Of a DNA stretch of 64,000 nt, positions 27,586 through 57,329 are shown in pieces; position 1 is the stretch's first letter; every line of letters begins with the position of its first letter. This DNA comes from Doris montereyensis. Taxonomy: Eukaryota; Mollusca; Gastropoda; Nudibranchia; Dorididae. The notes under the pieces were generated by a model. It did no database searches. It was given only the letters and a program-made list of their open reading frames with translations, and had not been told where the DNA came from. The position numbers and the translations under genes were made by a program. Location of the stretch: positions 128,415 to 192,414 of the forward strand of contig JAXRKP010000945.1 in assembly GCA_037039925.1 (NCBI GenBank). Reading direction: 5' to 3'.

Positions 27586-28434
27586 AATGGTATTACTATA
27601 ATGTTGTGAATTCTGTATTCATTGTGCGCATGGTCTTGCTCTATACAAATTGTACTTTAAAGGACGTCGTAAATTTTGCTCTCATAGTGTGAATAATACA
27701 ACTCATGAACAAAACAAAGGAAGAACACAATTATTGTATCTTGAAAAGGTAGTCAAGAGCTATTCATGTTTTAGATAGCTGGATAGCTGTCTTTTACAAC
27801 ACGATTGTGATGAAAATGATGAGATTTACCCACATTTAACTCAGTGATAAGATGTAATTATAATCCTTGAAAGCTTATAATATTCTTCTGTGACATAAAC
27901 CATTTCTCAGTTTGATTTAAGTCAATTTGCATATTTTGCTTATTTCATTTCATTATGACATAATTTAATTTTTGTGTGTTTTTGTTTTAAAAATTTCATG
28001 CTGCCTCTTTGCTGCTAATTCATTTGACAGCTTTCAACATGGAACTTTCAGTTTGAGTGTGTGTGGTTTAAATCAGAACGCATGCATGTGTGATTATCAT
28101 GTGTAAGGGTGCAAATAGAATGGATTCACTTTCCTCTCCACTTTTCAAGGAGGGAGGGGAAAGAGGAAATGAAATTTGATTTAGAGAAAATGTATTGGGC
28201 GCCTTAGAGTGGATTCCTCTCCTTTTCCGCTACCAATCCCCCTAAAAAGGTGAGGAGAGATAATTAAGCGCTGCACTAAATTCGCTCACCTTGCTCACAC
28301 CAAGTCTGTTGTGTGACTGTACGCACATGAAAGTATGAAAGTGAACGCAGTCAGTTTGCACCCTAACATTTACATGATTTGAATGTGTTTTGTCCTCTGA
28401 CTCTGAACATCCATTATGAATATAATAATAATGG
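27586..28434. other. No feature recognised
   Basis: AT-rich sequence without recognised coding or repeat content. Confidence 0.5.
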
Positions 28435-28555
28435 GAGATTGGATGGTAGGTCCTACTTCTTTCCTTTCACTCTTTCCTGTCTTGTCTATCTTTCATCTTG
28501 CTGTTTCCTCTTAATTCACCTTGAGATCACCACATATGGTGGACAAAATAAATTC
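28435..28555 (+). repeat. Pyrimidine-rich dispersed repeat
   Basis: Contains GATGGTAGGTCCTACTTCTT, GCTGTTTCCTCTTAATTCAC and ACATATGGTGGACAAA. Confidence 0.85.
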
Positions 28556-28704
28556 GATATGTTACCTAGCTTTTGAACTATATTTTGTGATTTCAAATAT
28601 TTTATTTATATATTTGTATTTTTTTGTGTTAAATGTTATTGCTGATAGAATAAATGTGTTTCAATCAATTTTGATTGCGTGTATTGCTTTCTTCATAAAA
28701 TTTC

Positions 28705-28910
28705 CTAAACCATGTGAGTGACCATTTCATGGGTATTGAGTGTGTGGATGGTTACAACTTCATTCCTACGAAAAAAAGCCTCACCTTCGTATGAATTGCA
28801 GTCTTTTGCAGACTCTCCATAGGGCTGTAGAGTTCTCTCTGATGATAGGTGGAGCGGACACTGTTGGAGAATATATTCAGTGTTCTGATGAGGCGCTCCA
28901 CACTCTAGGT
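28705..28910 (-). pseudogene. LINE ORF2 C-terminal remnant
   Basis: The frame reads ECGAPHQNTEYILQQCPLHL then SSERTLQPYG. C..G...T.E.ILQ.CP....R is the cysteine-rich tail of several non-LTR reverse transcriptases. The upstream RT domain is absent. Confidence 0.65.
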
Positions 28911-29199
28911 AGACAGAGCTCATTAACCATGGTAGTGGTAGGTCGTCTGTCTAGGAGAAGGAAAACTCTTATTATTCCAAACCTCTACTGGTCTGTGGGA
29001 AGATCTTGGATGATCAAAGCGTACGGGAGCACACCTACGCAGAAAAGCAGGCGGAAGTCAGAAGCCCCTGACCGAAAGGTGCAAATAGTTAAGACGGCCC
29101 AATAGCCACCGCCTGAAAAGAAGGAGCTACGCAAATTCTCTCACAATTCTATATATAGTAAGTAAAGTTCTGTCAATATCATTACGGCCCACAGGCGGG

Positions 29200-29335
29200 C
29201 GGTTGGCCTGGCGCTGCTAGGTCATACTTCTTTCTTGTTACTCTTTGATGTATCTTTCATCAGGGCCTATGCTGTTTCCTTTCAATTAACCTTGAGATCA
29301 TTGCACATGGTGGATGAAGTAAATTGCAATGAAAT
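29200..29335 (+). repeat. Pyrimidine-rich dispersed repeat
   Basis: The head is GGCGGTTGGCCTGGCGCTGC, followed by CATACTTCTTTCTTGTTACT and GCACATGGTGGATGAAGTAA. Confidence 0.85.
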
Positions 29336-29394
29336 TAAATTACGGCTCAGTTTCTATAATAATATGTAGTGGAACAGATAGTAATAATACATCA

Positions 29395-29470
29395 TCTCCT
29401 GAGTCTTTGGCAGATTTTACTCCCCAGTAGGCTGGTACCCATTTGCGCCTGAGTCAAGTGGGAACGTGTG
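29395..29470 (-). mobile_element. tRNA-derived SINE, family 1, body fragment
   Basis: TTTTACTCCCCAGTAGGCTG and GTACCCATTTGCGCCTGAGT match the minus-strand body of family 1. Confidence 0.65.
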
Positions 29471-29586
29471 TATTAAGTATCTCTCTCAGGCATCAATTTT
29501 GTTTATAATGTCTGAAACTCTGACTCTCATGGATAATCAACGTAATGAAACACGTCATTTGTTATCTACTATTATAGTCTGTATGT

Positions 29587-29985
29587 TTTGCGGGTCCTCT
29601 CCTTTTTCCTCCTCCTTTCCTGTCATTGTTTTACTTGTCTTTTATTTCCTCTTCCTTTCCTGTCATTGTTTTACTTGTCTTTTATTTCCTCCTTCTTTCT
29701 TTCCTGTCATTGTTTTATTTTATTTCCTCCTCCTTTCCTGTCATTGTTTTATTTGTATTTTATTTCCTCCTCCTTTCCTGTCATTGTTTTCTTTCTTTCT
29801 TTCTTTATCAGTTCCCATTCTACCTCTTGGTGTATGGGGTCATTGTTTGACTTGTCTTTTATTTCCGCCTCCTTTCCTGTTATCGTTTTATTTGTCTGTT
29901 ATTGTCTGCCTCTTTAAGTCTCTTCTTGCTGTTTCCTTTCAGTTCACTTTTACCGAGAGATCATGGCGAAGGATGAACGGAGTCC
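29587..29985 (+). repeat. ~45-bp minisatellite inside a pyrimidine-rich repeat
   Basis: About six units of TTTCCTCCTCCTTTCCTGTC followed by ATTGTTTTA-TTGTCTTTTA. It ends with the tail GCTGTTTCCTTTCAGTTCAC. The open frames here are shadows of the repeat. Confidence 0.85.
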
Positions 29986-30054
29986 TTTAAAACCAACAAG
30001 TTAATTAATCTGTTGTGTTAAATGTTATAGTACCAACAGCATTGAGTGAGGGAA

Positions 30055-30190
30055 TCAATTTTGGGAAAACGTTTCCTGGCAATGTACCCTGTCCACCATA
30101 CACGGTGATCTCAGGCTGAATACAGAGGAAACAGGAAGATGAAGGACATGTAAAAAGGAAAGAAGAAAAACCTACCACTACTACCAATAG
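30055..30190 (-). repeat. Pyrimidine-rich dispersed repeat (minus)
   Basis: In plus orientation: CCTGTCCACCATACACGGTG and GAGGAAACAGGAAGATGAA. It is the first copy in the opposite orientation. Confidence 0.85.
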
Positions 30191-31414
30191 CTCGGGTCAA
30201 TGCCCAGTTTCATATATAATAATATATTATCTTCTACTACAAAATGTCAATGACATAGAAACGACTGGATATACACACAAACATAATAAACATTTAAACA
30301 ACAACATGTAGAAAAAATAGTGGTTTTAATGATTTCAATAAAAGATACACTTGATAACGTTTCGTCCAAAAATTACAGTAGTCCGAAAGATTTACAAAGT
30401 CCCGATGTTTTTTAAATAAATTTTCCCCTAATCTCAAATTTCACTCTAATTAATTCCGGAATTAACCTCTAGTCACAAACAATTTCATTTTCCCAGATAG
30501 ACAATTTTTTTCCGGATAAAGCCAACACAACCTAGCCTGCAAATATGCAGTACATGCAATACCACGTCACTAAATAAAAGATGTAAGGTTGTGTCATTGC
30601 AATAAGGAATATTACTAGGGAAGGGAGGGGGTGACCCAATATGCAATATGTAATGATGTCCCTTGGTTTACCTGATAATGATAGTTTGAAAAATACTTAA
30701 TCTGAAATGAAAAGAAATCTCTAGTCCCATGAATTTCCAATTAAGCGTTTTCAAGTGTATCTAAATAAGAAACACATTTTTTTGTAGTCCTAAACATCTT
30801 AAAATCAAACCAAACTACACAGCAAGATCACATCAGAGAAGTATGTATGAAATGAAACTGAAAAAAAAATCCACAAACTTTTGAATTTGAGTAATACAGG
30901 TTACATAAATAAATACTCAACTTAACATATACGAATTGAAAACAAAAAAAGGTCCTAAAATAGTGGAAAGGAAGAGGACACGTTTCTAATCCGAAAGATT
31001 TATTCAATCCGACCTGTGTCTCTGTAATTTCATTAAAAACACTTTAATTTATTTTTAACAAATAACAGCATTGATAACATAAAACTATGCGGCAATGACA
31101 AACAAAACCGACTGAATTAAAAAAATATCTAAAATTTACATGCATTTATAAAATGCACATCAATGGTAATATCAGTAAACTATAAAAATTTAACTAAGAA
31201 ATAAGTCATTGAAATGCACCCTTTCTAAAGCTAATACATGTATATAATAAAATAATAAGATGCAGTAGTTACTGCCTCAATGCCATAATGCCCGTTTCTC
31301 CTATAAATGTCTGCAATCTCAGTGAAAACGATTTATTTCTATATAAATTACCCCTTAATGATAATATAAGTATCTTTGTAACTGCAAAAGTGATTGCTTC
31401 TGTTTCATTTAATT
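30191..31414. other. AT-rich interval, no gene recognised
   Basis: No coding signal was seen. It could include an untranslated 3' end of the minus-strand gene, but no evidence ties it to that. Confidence 0.4.
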
Positions 31415-31555
31415 TCATTGCAATTTACCACATCCACCACATGAAATGATCTCACAGTGAATTTAGAGGAAACGGCAAGATGAAAGACATTGCACAAGAG
31501 AGTCAAAACGAAAGAGGTAGGACCTACCAGAAGCACCCATCAAACACCACTAAAA
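31415..31555 (-). repeat. Pyrimidine-rich dispersed repeat (minus)
   Basis: Contains ACCACATCCACCACATGAAA, GAGGAAACGGCAAGATGAAA and GAGGTAGGACCTACCAGAAG. Confidence 0.85.
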
Positions 31556-31799
31556 GTTAACTGAAAGATTGTTTGGAAAATCCAAATCCAAAAATGAAAT
31601 TGCATTTTGTCGGTACAGTGTCTTAGTGGGACACACTTAGCAACGAGTGAAGAAAAATAATTCACCACCAACGTTTGTGACTGACTAAGATAAGATTTGC
31701 TTCTGACGTCAAAAGATAGAACTATAATAGAAGAATTCTTCAAGAGGCATCTTGCTGATAAAAATAGTTCTTGTTTCGGTGAAGTTAAGAGAGTTAAAA

Positions 31800-32340
31800 A
31801 CTGTATATCATCATCACATACATTCAAGTCACCATCTCCAAGCACACCACATGCAGCTAAACATGCATCTGAACAGAATAAATCCTAAACATCTCCAGTG
31901 GCCCCCCTTTGTGACCACCCCCATGAAACTGTGACTCACCACCTTTTCGAATGTCACAAACTGAAGGATCTACGCAAAACACTCTGCTCCCCGAGAAACC
32001 CAAGACTTGGAACACTATTTATGGAACTCTACAACAGATGAAAAACATCTGCAAATACCACTGCATGGCATTGGGCCGAAGGACAAATGTATGAGTGCTG
32101 CTGAATCAATAACAACAACAATAACAACAATATGTCATGATCAATTAAATGGTATCATTATTATACGTGTGATTAATTCCCTAATATAGATGTATTTTAC
32201 TGATATGTATAGCAAATTGTTTTATAGCTTTTTTAGATCAATAATACATATATGACATTGTGAACATGATCTGTGTGATTGTAAATCGCCTTGGGACTTC
32301 GGTATGAGGTGTTACATAAATATTATTATTATTATTTTTA
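31800..32340 (+). pseudogene. LINE ORF2 C-terminus and 3' end
   Basis: The sequence encodes MQLNMHLNRINPKH, then after one frameshift near 31908 HETVTHHLFECHKLKDLRKT and LGTLFMELYNR. This is the C-terminal His/Cys region of a non-LTR reverse transcriptase. Its 3'UTR ends AATCGCCTTGGGACTTCGGT, TTACATAAAT and then an ATT microsatellite, as expected for L2/CR1-like elements. Confidence 0.7.
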
Positions 32341-32559
32341 TTATTATGACAGTAGTCTCCACCAGATTGCACGCCATCAAAATGCATGATTCATCATAAT
32401 ACAAGTTTTTTTCTTCATGTAACCAAATTTTACAACGCTAATTATCGCCTCAAAAGGCAACAGATTTTCGTATCTGTCTTCAATTTATTGCATTAAAAAA
32501 GTCAATTTCAGTGAAAAATAATGTTAATAACCTCTTCTTGCTTCGTGCCAGTGACACGA

Positions 32560-32595
<36 letters not shown>

Positions 32596-33030
32596 CATTT
32601 AAATCTTAACCAACTACTCTCAACTAGTCTTGACTGTCTCGGCTCTGGTCATCCTTACCCCACCCTTCCCTGCCTCACTCAATAGGTCTGCCAGCCAGAT
32701 AGTCTGATCGTCTCTCTCTTTTTAATCACGGTGAGAAAATTTGAGAAGGTCTTGTGTCACTTTTACCCACGGAGATCATATTCTGTATGACACGCGTGTC
32801 AACCAATAAAAAAACCCAACAATGTTGCAGAAGAATGTCTTCACCATCACCACCCCTTGTTGTACTCTTGAGCGGGAGAAGAATGTGACAGGTCCATGAG
32901 AAGTCCTATTGGATCCTGTCTTCAAAGCAACGAATAACAAACAAACCCCAAACAATAACACAAAAGGTAAGAAAAGAAGGGAATTTACATGTACATATTA
33001 TATTTCAGAACAAGAATAGCACGGTAATGA
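32341..33030. other. No gene recognised; one (GT)n tract
   Basis: (GT)n at about 32561-32594. The remainder has no recognised content. Confidence 0.5.
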
Positions 33031-33118
33031 GTCATGACCTTTGCATCCATAAATATGCACCTTTGCCAAAATGCAAGACTTTTGTCACTCGTGGACCGTG
33101 CATTTTGGCGGAGGCTAC

Positions 33119-33180
<62 letters not shown>
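33119..33180. repeat. (TTA)n microsatellite
   Basis: About 20 TTA units preceded by a small inverted repeat (CCAAAATGCA / TGCATTTTGG, 33066-33105). Confidence 0.95.
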
Positions 33181-33764
33181 CATCATCAATATCACATACA
33201 TTCTGAGTTGATGTAAACATCACTATCAAGTCATATTGATCTTGAATTGGAAGCAGAATAAGGACAGCAGCAAACTTTCAGCAGTAAACCTATTTTCTGT
33301 CACCATCATGAACATTGCTAGAAAATCAAGCCATTTTTGCCTTATAACTACATGCATAATATAACACACATAGTGTGAAAACAAGTTGTGTTTCCGAGGA
33401 AGAACATATAAACTTGACACTGTAAAACTCTTCACCAACCTCAGATCGTCGTAAGTGATTGCAACAAAAGTACATGAGGTATGAGGTATAACTTTTAAAG
33501 AAAAATCCAACACAAGTGTTGACTACTTATGACAGCCTCAAATAGTTATCTCTAATTCTCATGAAAGAATCGATTCAAATTAACGTTACATATTTCATAG
33601 AATATGAGCATCTAGAATATATACGTACATGAAATAGTTTAATTGGAAGGGTACTATCTAAAGTCGTTACAGTGACGTTAAAAAACCTATTAGAGATGAA
33701 TATGATATAAGTATAAGAGAATAAGCAGAAAACAAAAATCAAATCAGTTACTTCATCAGCATCA

Positions 33765-33767
<3 letters not shown>

Positions 33768-33850
<83 letters not shown>
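33768..33850. repeat. (CT)n microsatellite
   Basis: About 40 CT units. Confidence 0.97.
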
Positions 33851-33851
<1 letters not shown>

Positions 33852-33918
33852 GGCATGGCTGTGCAGGCTAGTGCTATGAGCGTTCCTTTAGTTCGCCGGC
33901 CGGCGCGCAATAAATCTC

Positions 33919-34449
33919 TTGTCAGTGACCACCCAGGGGAATTCTCCCAGCTTACAAAACAAATCGTATAAAAAAACATTGGAATGTACAGACAACGTAA
34001 ACGTACTGGACAAATCATTTCAGATCAGAGATCAATTCAATAGCATCAATGACGTATTTAGTCAAGTTCATTCACTCATTTCACACACATGGGCAATAGA
34101 TGAAAACACTTCAGCTCTCATTCACGCCAAAAAAGACAAGCACATGAAACTGTACCGTAAATTGTTCCCCACAAACATCCTTCCTAAACATCATATCTTA
34201 GAAAGACACTGCATTCCTTTTATTGAACAACACAGACTGGGGTTAGGTTTATTAGGTGAACAGGGCGGGAGCTTATTCATTCACCGGTTGCAAAACTAGA
34301 GAAGAAGGCAAATGCAATAAGAAATGAATCATCACAATTACATATAGTCATGAATACCAGCCTTTTACAAACATCCAAGCGATTACAATCACCAGTGCCA
34401 CCTAAAAGAAATCATAAAACTAAAACATTATCAACACATACACTGTAGC
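33919..34449 (+). pseudogene. Transposon-derived protein C-terminal remnant
   Basis: The frame contains FPTNILPKHHILERHCIPFI, then QHRLGLGLLGEQGG. It shifts frame near 34262 to ELIHSPVAKLEKKANAIRN and ends at a stop near 34447. The K.H.LE.H..PF...GLG..GEQGGE..H pattern is a repeated C-terminal module I recognise from multi-copy invertebrate mobile-element proteins. The N-terminal part is unclear and the element borders were not found. Confidence 0.6.
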
Positions 34450-35099
34450 ATCTCTCACTATGTATGACTATATTGTACGGCAACTGTACATTTTATGTGG
34501 TGAACTGTGACTAAAATATCTCGCTTATTTAACGAAACACAATGGAGGGTATGTCCTTACAAACTGTTTGACAATAGTCATCTATATCGCATAGCAATAT
34601 GTTGCATAATGTTAATGTTTTTCAAGGAAGCAGAAATAACATTATATTTTCCAAGGAATATTCATGTGCTGGATGATACAACTATGCCTATAAAGACAAT
34701 TGAGTTAGTAAAATGCACACCAAGGTCAGTGAGAAGCTGAGTGTTCTCAATCGACAACGCCATGTACATTAGAGGTAATAGTACGGAATTGCCAATTATG
34801 AGAAAACCAGAAGACCGGGGGGGGGGGGGGGGAAATTTACAGTAGTTACAGTTGGAATGGTAAATTCTTCTTCTTTCTTATTGTATGCTTAAAAACCCCC
34901 AAAAAGGGCAAAATGTGCAAAAATCGACATGAAAAAAGTAAGATGATGTCATTAAATATGTAAAACTTTGCCCAGTTTATACCTATTAATATAGTTATCA
35001 TGTAAGACAATGTCTGATTAAAACTGTGTTAGGAAAACAAATAAACTTCGCTCTTTATGTTTTTAGTCAAATGAAAGTGTATTCTTCTGTCTTGTGGTG
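34450..35099. other. No gene recognised
   Basis: AT-rich sequence with a poly-G run at 34818-34832. Confidence 0.5.
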
Positions 35100-35238
35100 T
35101 TAGTAGTTATTTTCAATAGGCCATGTTACACAACCTTCGCCAAGAGTAATGGCACGCTTAAGCCCATTACGAACTCTCACTGACCACTCACCGAGGTCAA
35201 CCTCGATGGTCGGCGAGGAAGTAAACGAACGCTCCTGC
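35100..35238 (-). CDS. Candidate later exon of the nucleotidase gene (weak)
   Basis: On the minus strand GCTGTGCAG precedes an unusually GC-rich open segment, ERSFTSSPTIEVDL, with a GTGAGT donor at about 35193 or a read-through to a stop at 35100. Phase 0 would fit exon 12 of the nucleotidase gene. No pyrimidine tract precedes the acceptor (it is a GA repeat) and I do not recognise the protein sequence. Confidence 0.2.
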
Positions 35239-35243
35239 ACAGC

Positions 35244-35245
<2 letters not shown>

Positions 35246-35290
<45 letters not shown>
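35246..35290. repeat. (CT)n microsatellite
   Basis: About 22 CT units. Confidence 0.95.
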
Positions 35291-35292
<2 letters not shown>

Positions 35293-36254
35293 TCCTTCTT
35301 CGGCTCCTTCTTGGAGGAACACCTGAAGTGTAGAAGGTTATATAAAGAAGAGTGTGTGTTGCCGGGCGGATTGAAAATTGGGAAAAGATGTGCTCTTTGG
35401 GTGGATTGGGGTGGGTTAAACACAGAGGGCTGATAGAGCGGAATAACATGAAATTTGATGCTATGTGAATGTCTTACTAGCACTAGACTTAAAGAAACAA
35501 AAACATTTTGCATATTAGTACAGCAATTGGAAGAAATGAGATATCACTTGAATGATTTAAAAGGAAAGCAATCAAATCAATTTCAAAATATAGTATAAAA
35601 TGATGTTTGGAAGACTAAATAATCAAGAAGACAGTGAAAAAAAAGAACAATTGTAATAGAAAAGAAGAACAAAAGAGATAGCACAACTGTAAATAAAATA
35701 ATAAAAAATTATTTTAAAATATGACATCAATATCATTATTAATTTGGCTTTGGAACTTTTTTTTATGTTTTACGTCAGTGCAGTTTTGTATCTGCCCAAC
35801 TTCGATTTTGTCAAATTTAATAAGAAGCATACAAAACAATAAAGATACTGGAACACTGTTATCTCACAGTAAGCTCCACTTGTGAATGGCAATAAATCAT
35901 TTTAAACTCATATAGAAATTCCCCAAAGCATCTTATCATTTCATAACAAATGAAAATATTCTCATTGCAAGACACTGTAAACTTTAATTATTAAAGTCCT
36001 AAAATTTGTACAAGATCCACTAGGTCTATTTTTTCTACATATGTTCTACATATTTTCTCCATGTGGAGAAGAATTGAATAAAAAAAATCTCTACAATTTG
36101 AATGCATGTAACTCACAAGGAATGTGTTAAAATCAATACTTGCAATAAAATAGGGCTGATAATAATATGTACACGCAAACACAAAGAGCATTTAATTTTT
36201 TATGCTAGGATATTATGCAGCTTTCATATATGGACTAATAAGTTATTGTAAATC
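35291..36254. other. No gene recognised
   Basis: AT-rich sequence without recognised content. Confidence 0.5.
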
Positions 36255-36391
36255 AATTTTACATTGATTATATGGAAACCAAGACATGCAAATAGATCAA
36301 GAGGATGGCCATCACTAACATACTTGGAAGAAGACACTGGACTCTCAAGAGACATGCTGCCCACAGCAATGGAGGATATAAATACATATAT
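36255..36391 (+). pseudogene. Non-LTR reverse transcriptase C-terminal remnant
   Basis: RSRGWPSLTYLEEDTGLSRD followed by MLPTAMEDIN matches the RGRP.L.Y...L..DTGL..EL...M.DR ending of endonuclease-reverse transcriptases. Only this tail survives. Confidence 0.6.
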
Positions 36392-36690
36392 ATCGACGGT
36401 GAAAGTCGCAAACCGTGTAAGTCTAAAATTAGTAACATTTTTTTCACTTTTTTAACATTAGGAAGCTCCTATGCTTTGTCTAGTTAGGATTCCATGGCAC
36501 AAGAACAAACAGAAACCTGTATAATAACCATATGAGCAATCAGTGTATCCCTATTGGGTCTCGTTTTTGATACTTACAAACCGCGTATTTCTGTGATAGT
36601 CGATTAAAATGTGCAGCATCTTTATTTTTGATTTTCACAAAACATTCAAAATTGGATTTACACGGTTTGCGACTTTCGTCATCGATGCGA
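36392..36690. mobile_element. Candidate MITE with ~30-bp inverted repeats
   Basis: CGACGGTGAAAGTCGCAAAC at 36398 pairs with GTTTGCGACTTTCGTCATCG near 36668, with CGTGTAA/TTACACG continuing inward. The inner sequence is AT-rich and non-coding. Confidence 0.55.
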
Positions 36691-37881
36691 AGGAGAGAGG
36701 TCATGCACATGCGACTGAAGTTGATGGGATAAGTCGGTAAGTAAGTTTACAATTGAATTCTTACAGTAAAAAAACAACAATTTCATGATATAATAATGAT
36801 TACCACAGAGAAATGACGTAGGTGAAAACGCAACAGGTATACTGGTCAAAACTTTCTCAACAGCACAGAGCTTATCCAAAAACCACATTCAACCAAGCAT
36901 TACAAGGACAATTTGAATTGCTGCCATTTGGGAAAAAACGTGATTGTCCGTCAGTCTTTCGGGCACGGCAGAGAGATGAAAGCGGCAACATTCCAGTAAG
37001 ACACCGCAGCCAACTATGAGTCCAGGAAACAAGGGCATGTGGAGCTGTGATTTCAGTCATCTGATACCAGGCTGTTTAGGGATGCGCAAGAGGCAGATTC
37101 CTCCATGACCATGCTTAAATTTCTTGGCAACAACCCAGTATCAACAGTCAATGATTGCATAATGTGCCTCTTCTGGAATGGAGAGAAGAAGTCAAAAGGA
37201 ATTCATGATCAAATCAAGTCATTACTGTGTCCTAATATTATAAATATTGTTAGAATAAAATTAACATGCAATAGGTTTTTGGTTTGGGAACTGAATTGTC
37301 TCAACAATTTTTTTTTATTTGAACAAAAACGTTTGAAATTGTGGTGAGCAAAGGACAGATGGTGTAAAAAGGCATCAGACAAGATTCTCTGAAGATGATT
37401 CTTAAAAATCTGTACATTTTATTATATGCTGCACTTGATAAACCCAAAACATCATCCATCCCTTGTGTGCTCTGTCACCTTCGGTGTAGACATCACGTAT
37501 TGTTATTTATCACTTAATTTCTGCGGTCGCTTTCTTTGCTTTCTAACGTATAAGGTACCATACTAACATATTGTTACCCTGTTTCTTTTCAACCAGCAAT
37601 TTCAATGTCAATACCATTCAAACATAGGGACATAGGGGTGCTGGTAGTTTGATCAGCAGAGTACCAGACATGCATTCAGGAGAATCGAGTTCAATTCCCA
37701 CTGTCGGTAGAAATTTCATGGCTGGCTCTCCTGTCAAACCAGCAGCAAATGGGGAATGTAGTAAAGTCGACAAGGTTGACCTAAACTTCATGTCAGTAGT
37801 GGCACGGATAAGTGAGTTCTCGCACTTTGAAACAATTACCTTTTTTTTTTAGGACACCTTGCGTACGGCCCATATTCTTAC
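36691..37881. other. No gene recognised
   Basis: The open frame at 36822-37019 (+) has no recognisable similarity. The 3' end of the nucleotidase gene should lie here or further left, but I could not place it. Confidence 0.4.
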
Positions 37882-57319
<19,438 letters not shown>

Positions 57320-57329
57320 ACCTTAAAGT

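Noticed and set aside
31540..31845. 101-residue minus-strand open frame as a nucleotidase exon
   Set aside because: It overlaps the antisense of a LINE remnant and part of a dispersed repeat, and has no family similarity.
33034..33229. Asn/Tyr-rich short open frames
   Set aside because: They are translations of the (TTA)n tract at 33119.
36822..37060. Open frames on both strands as genes
   Set aside because: No recognisable protein similarity or splice context; most likely chance frames.
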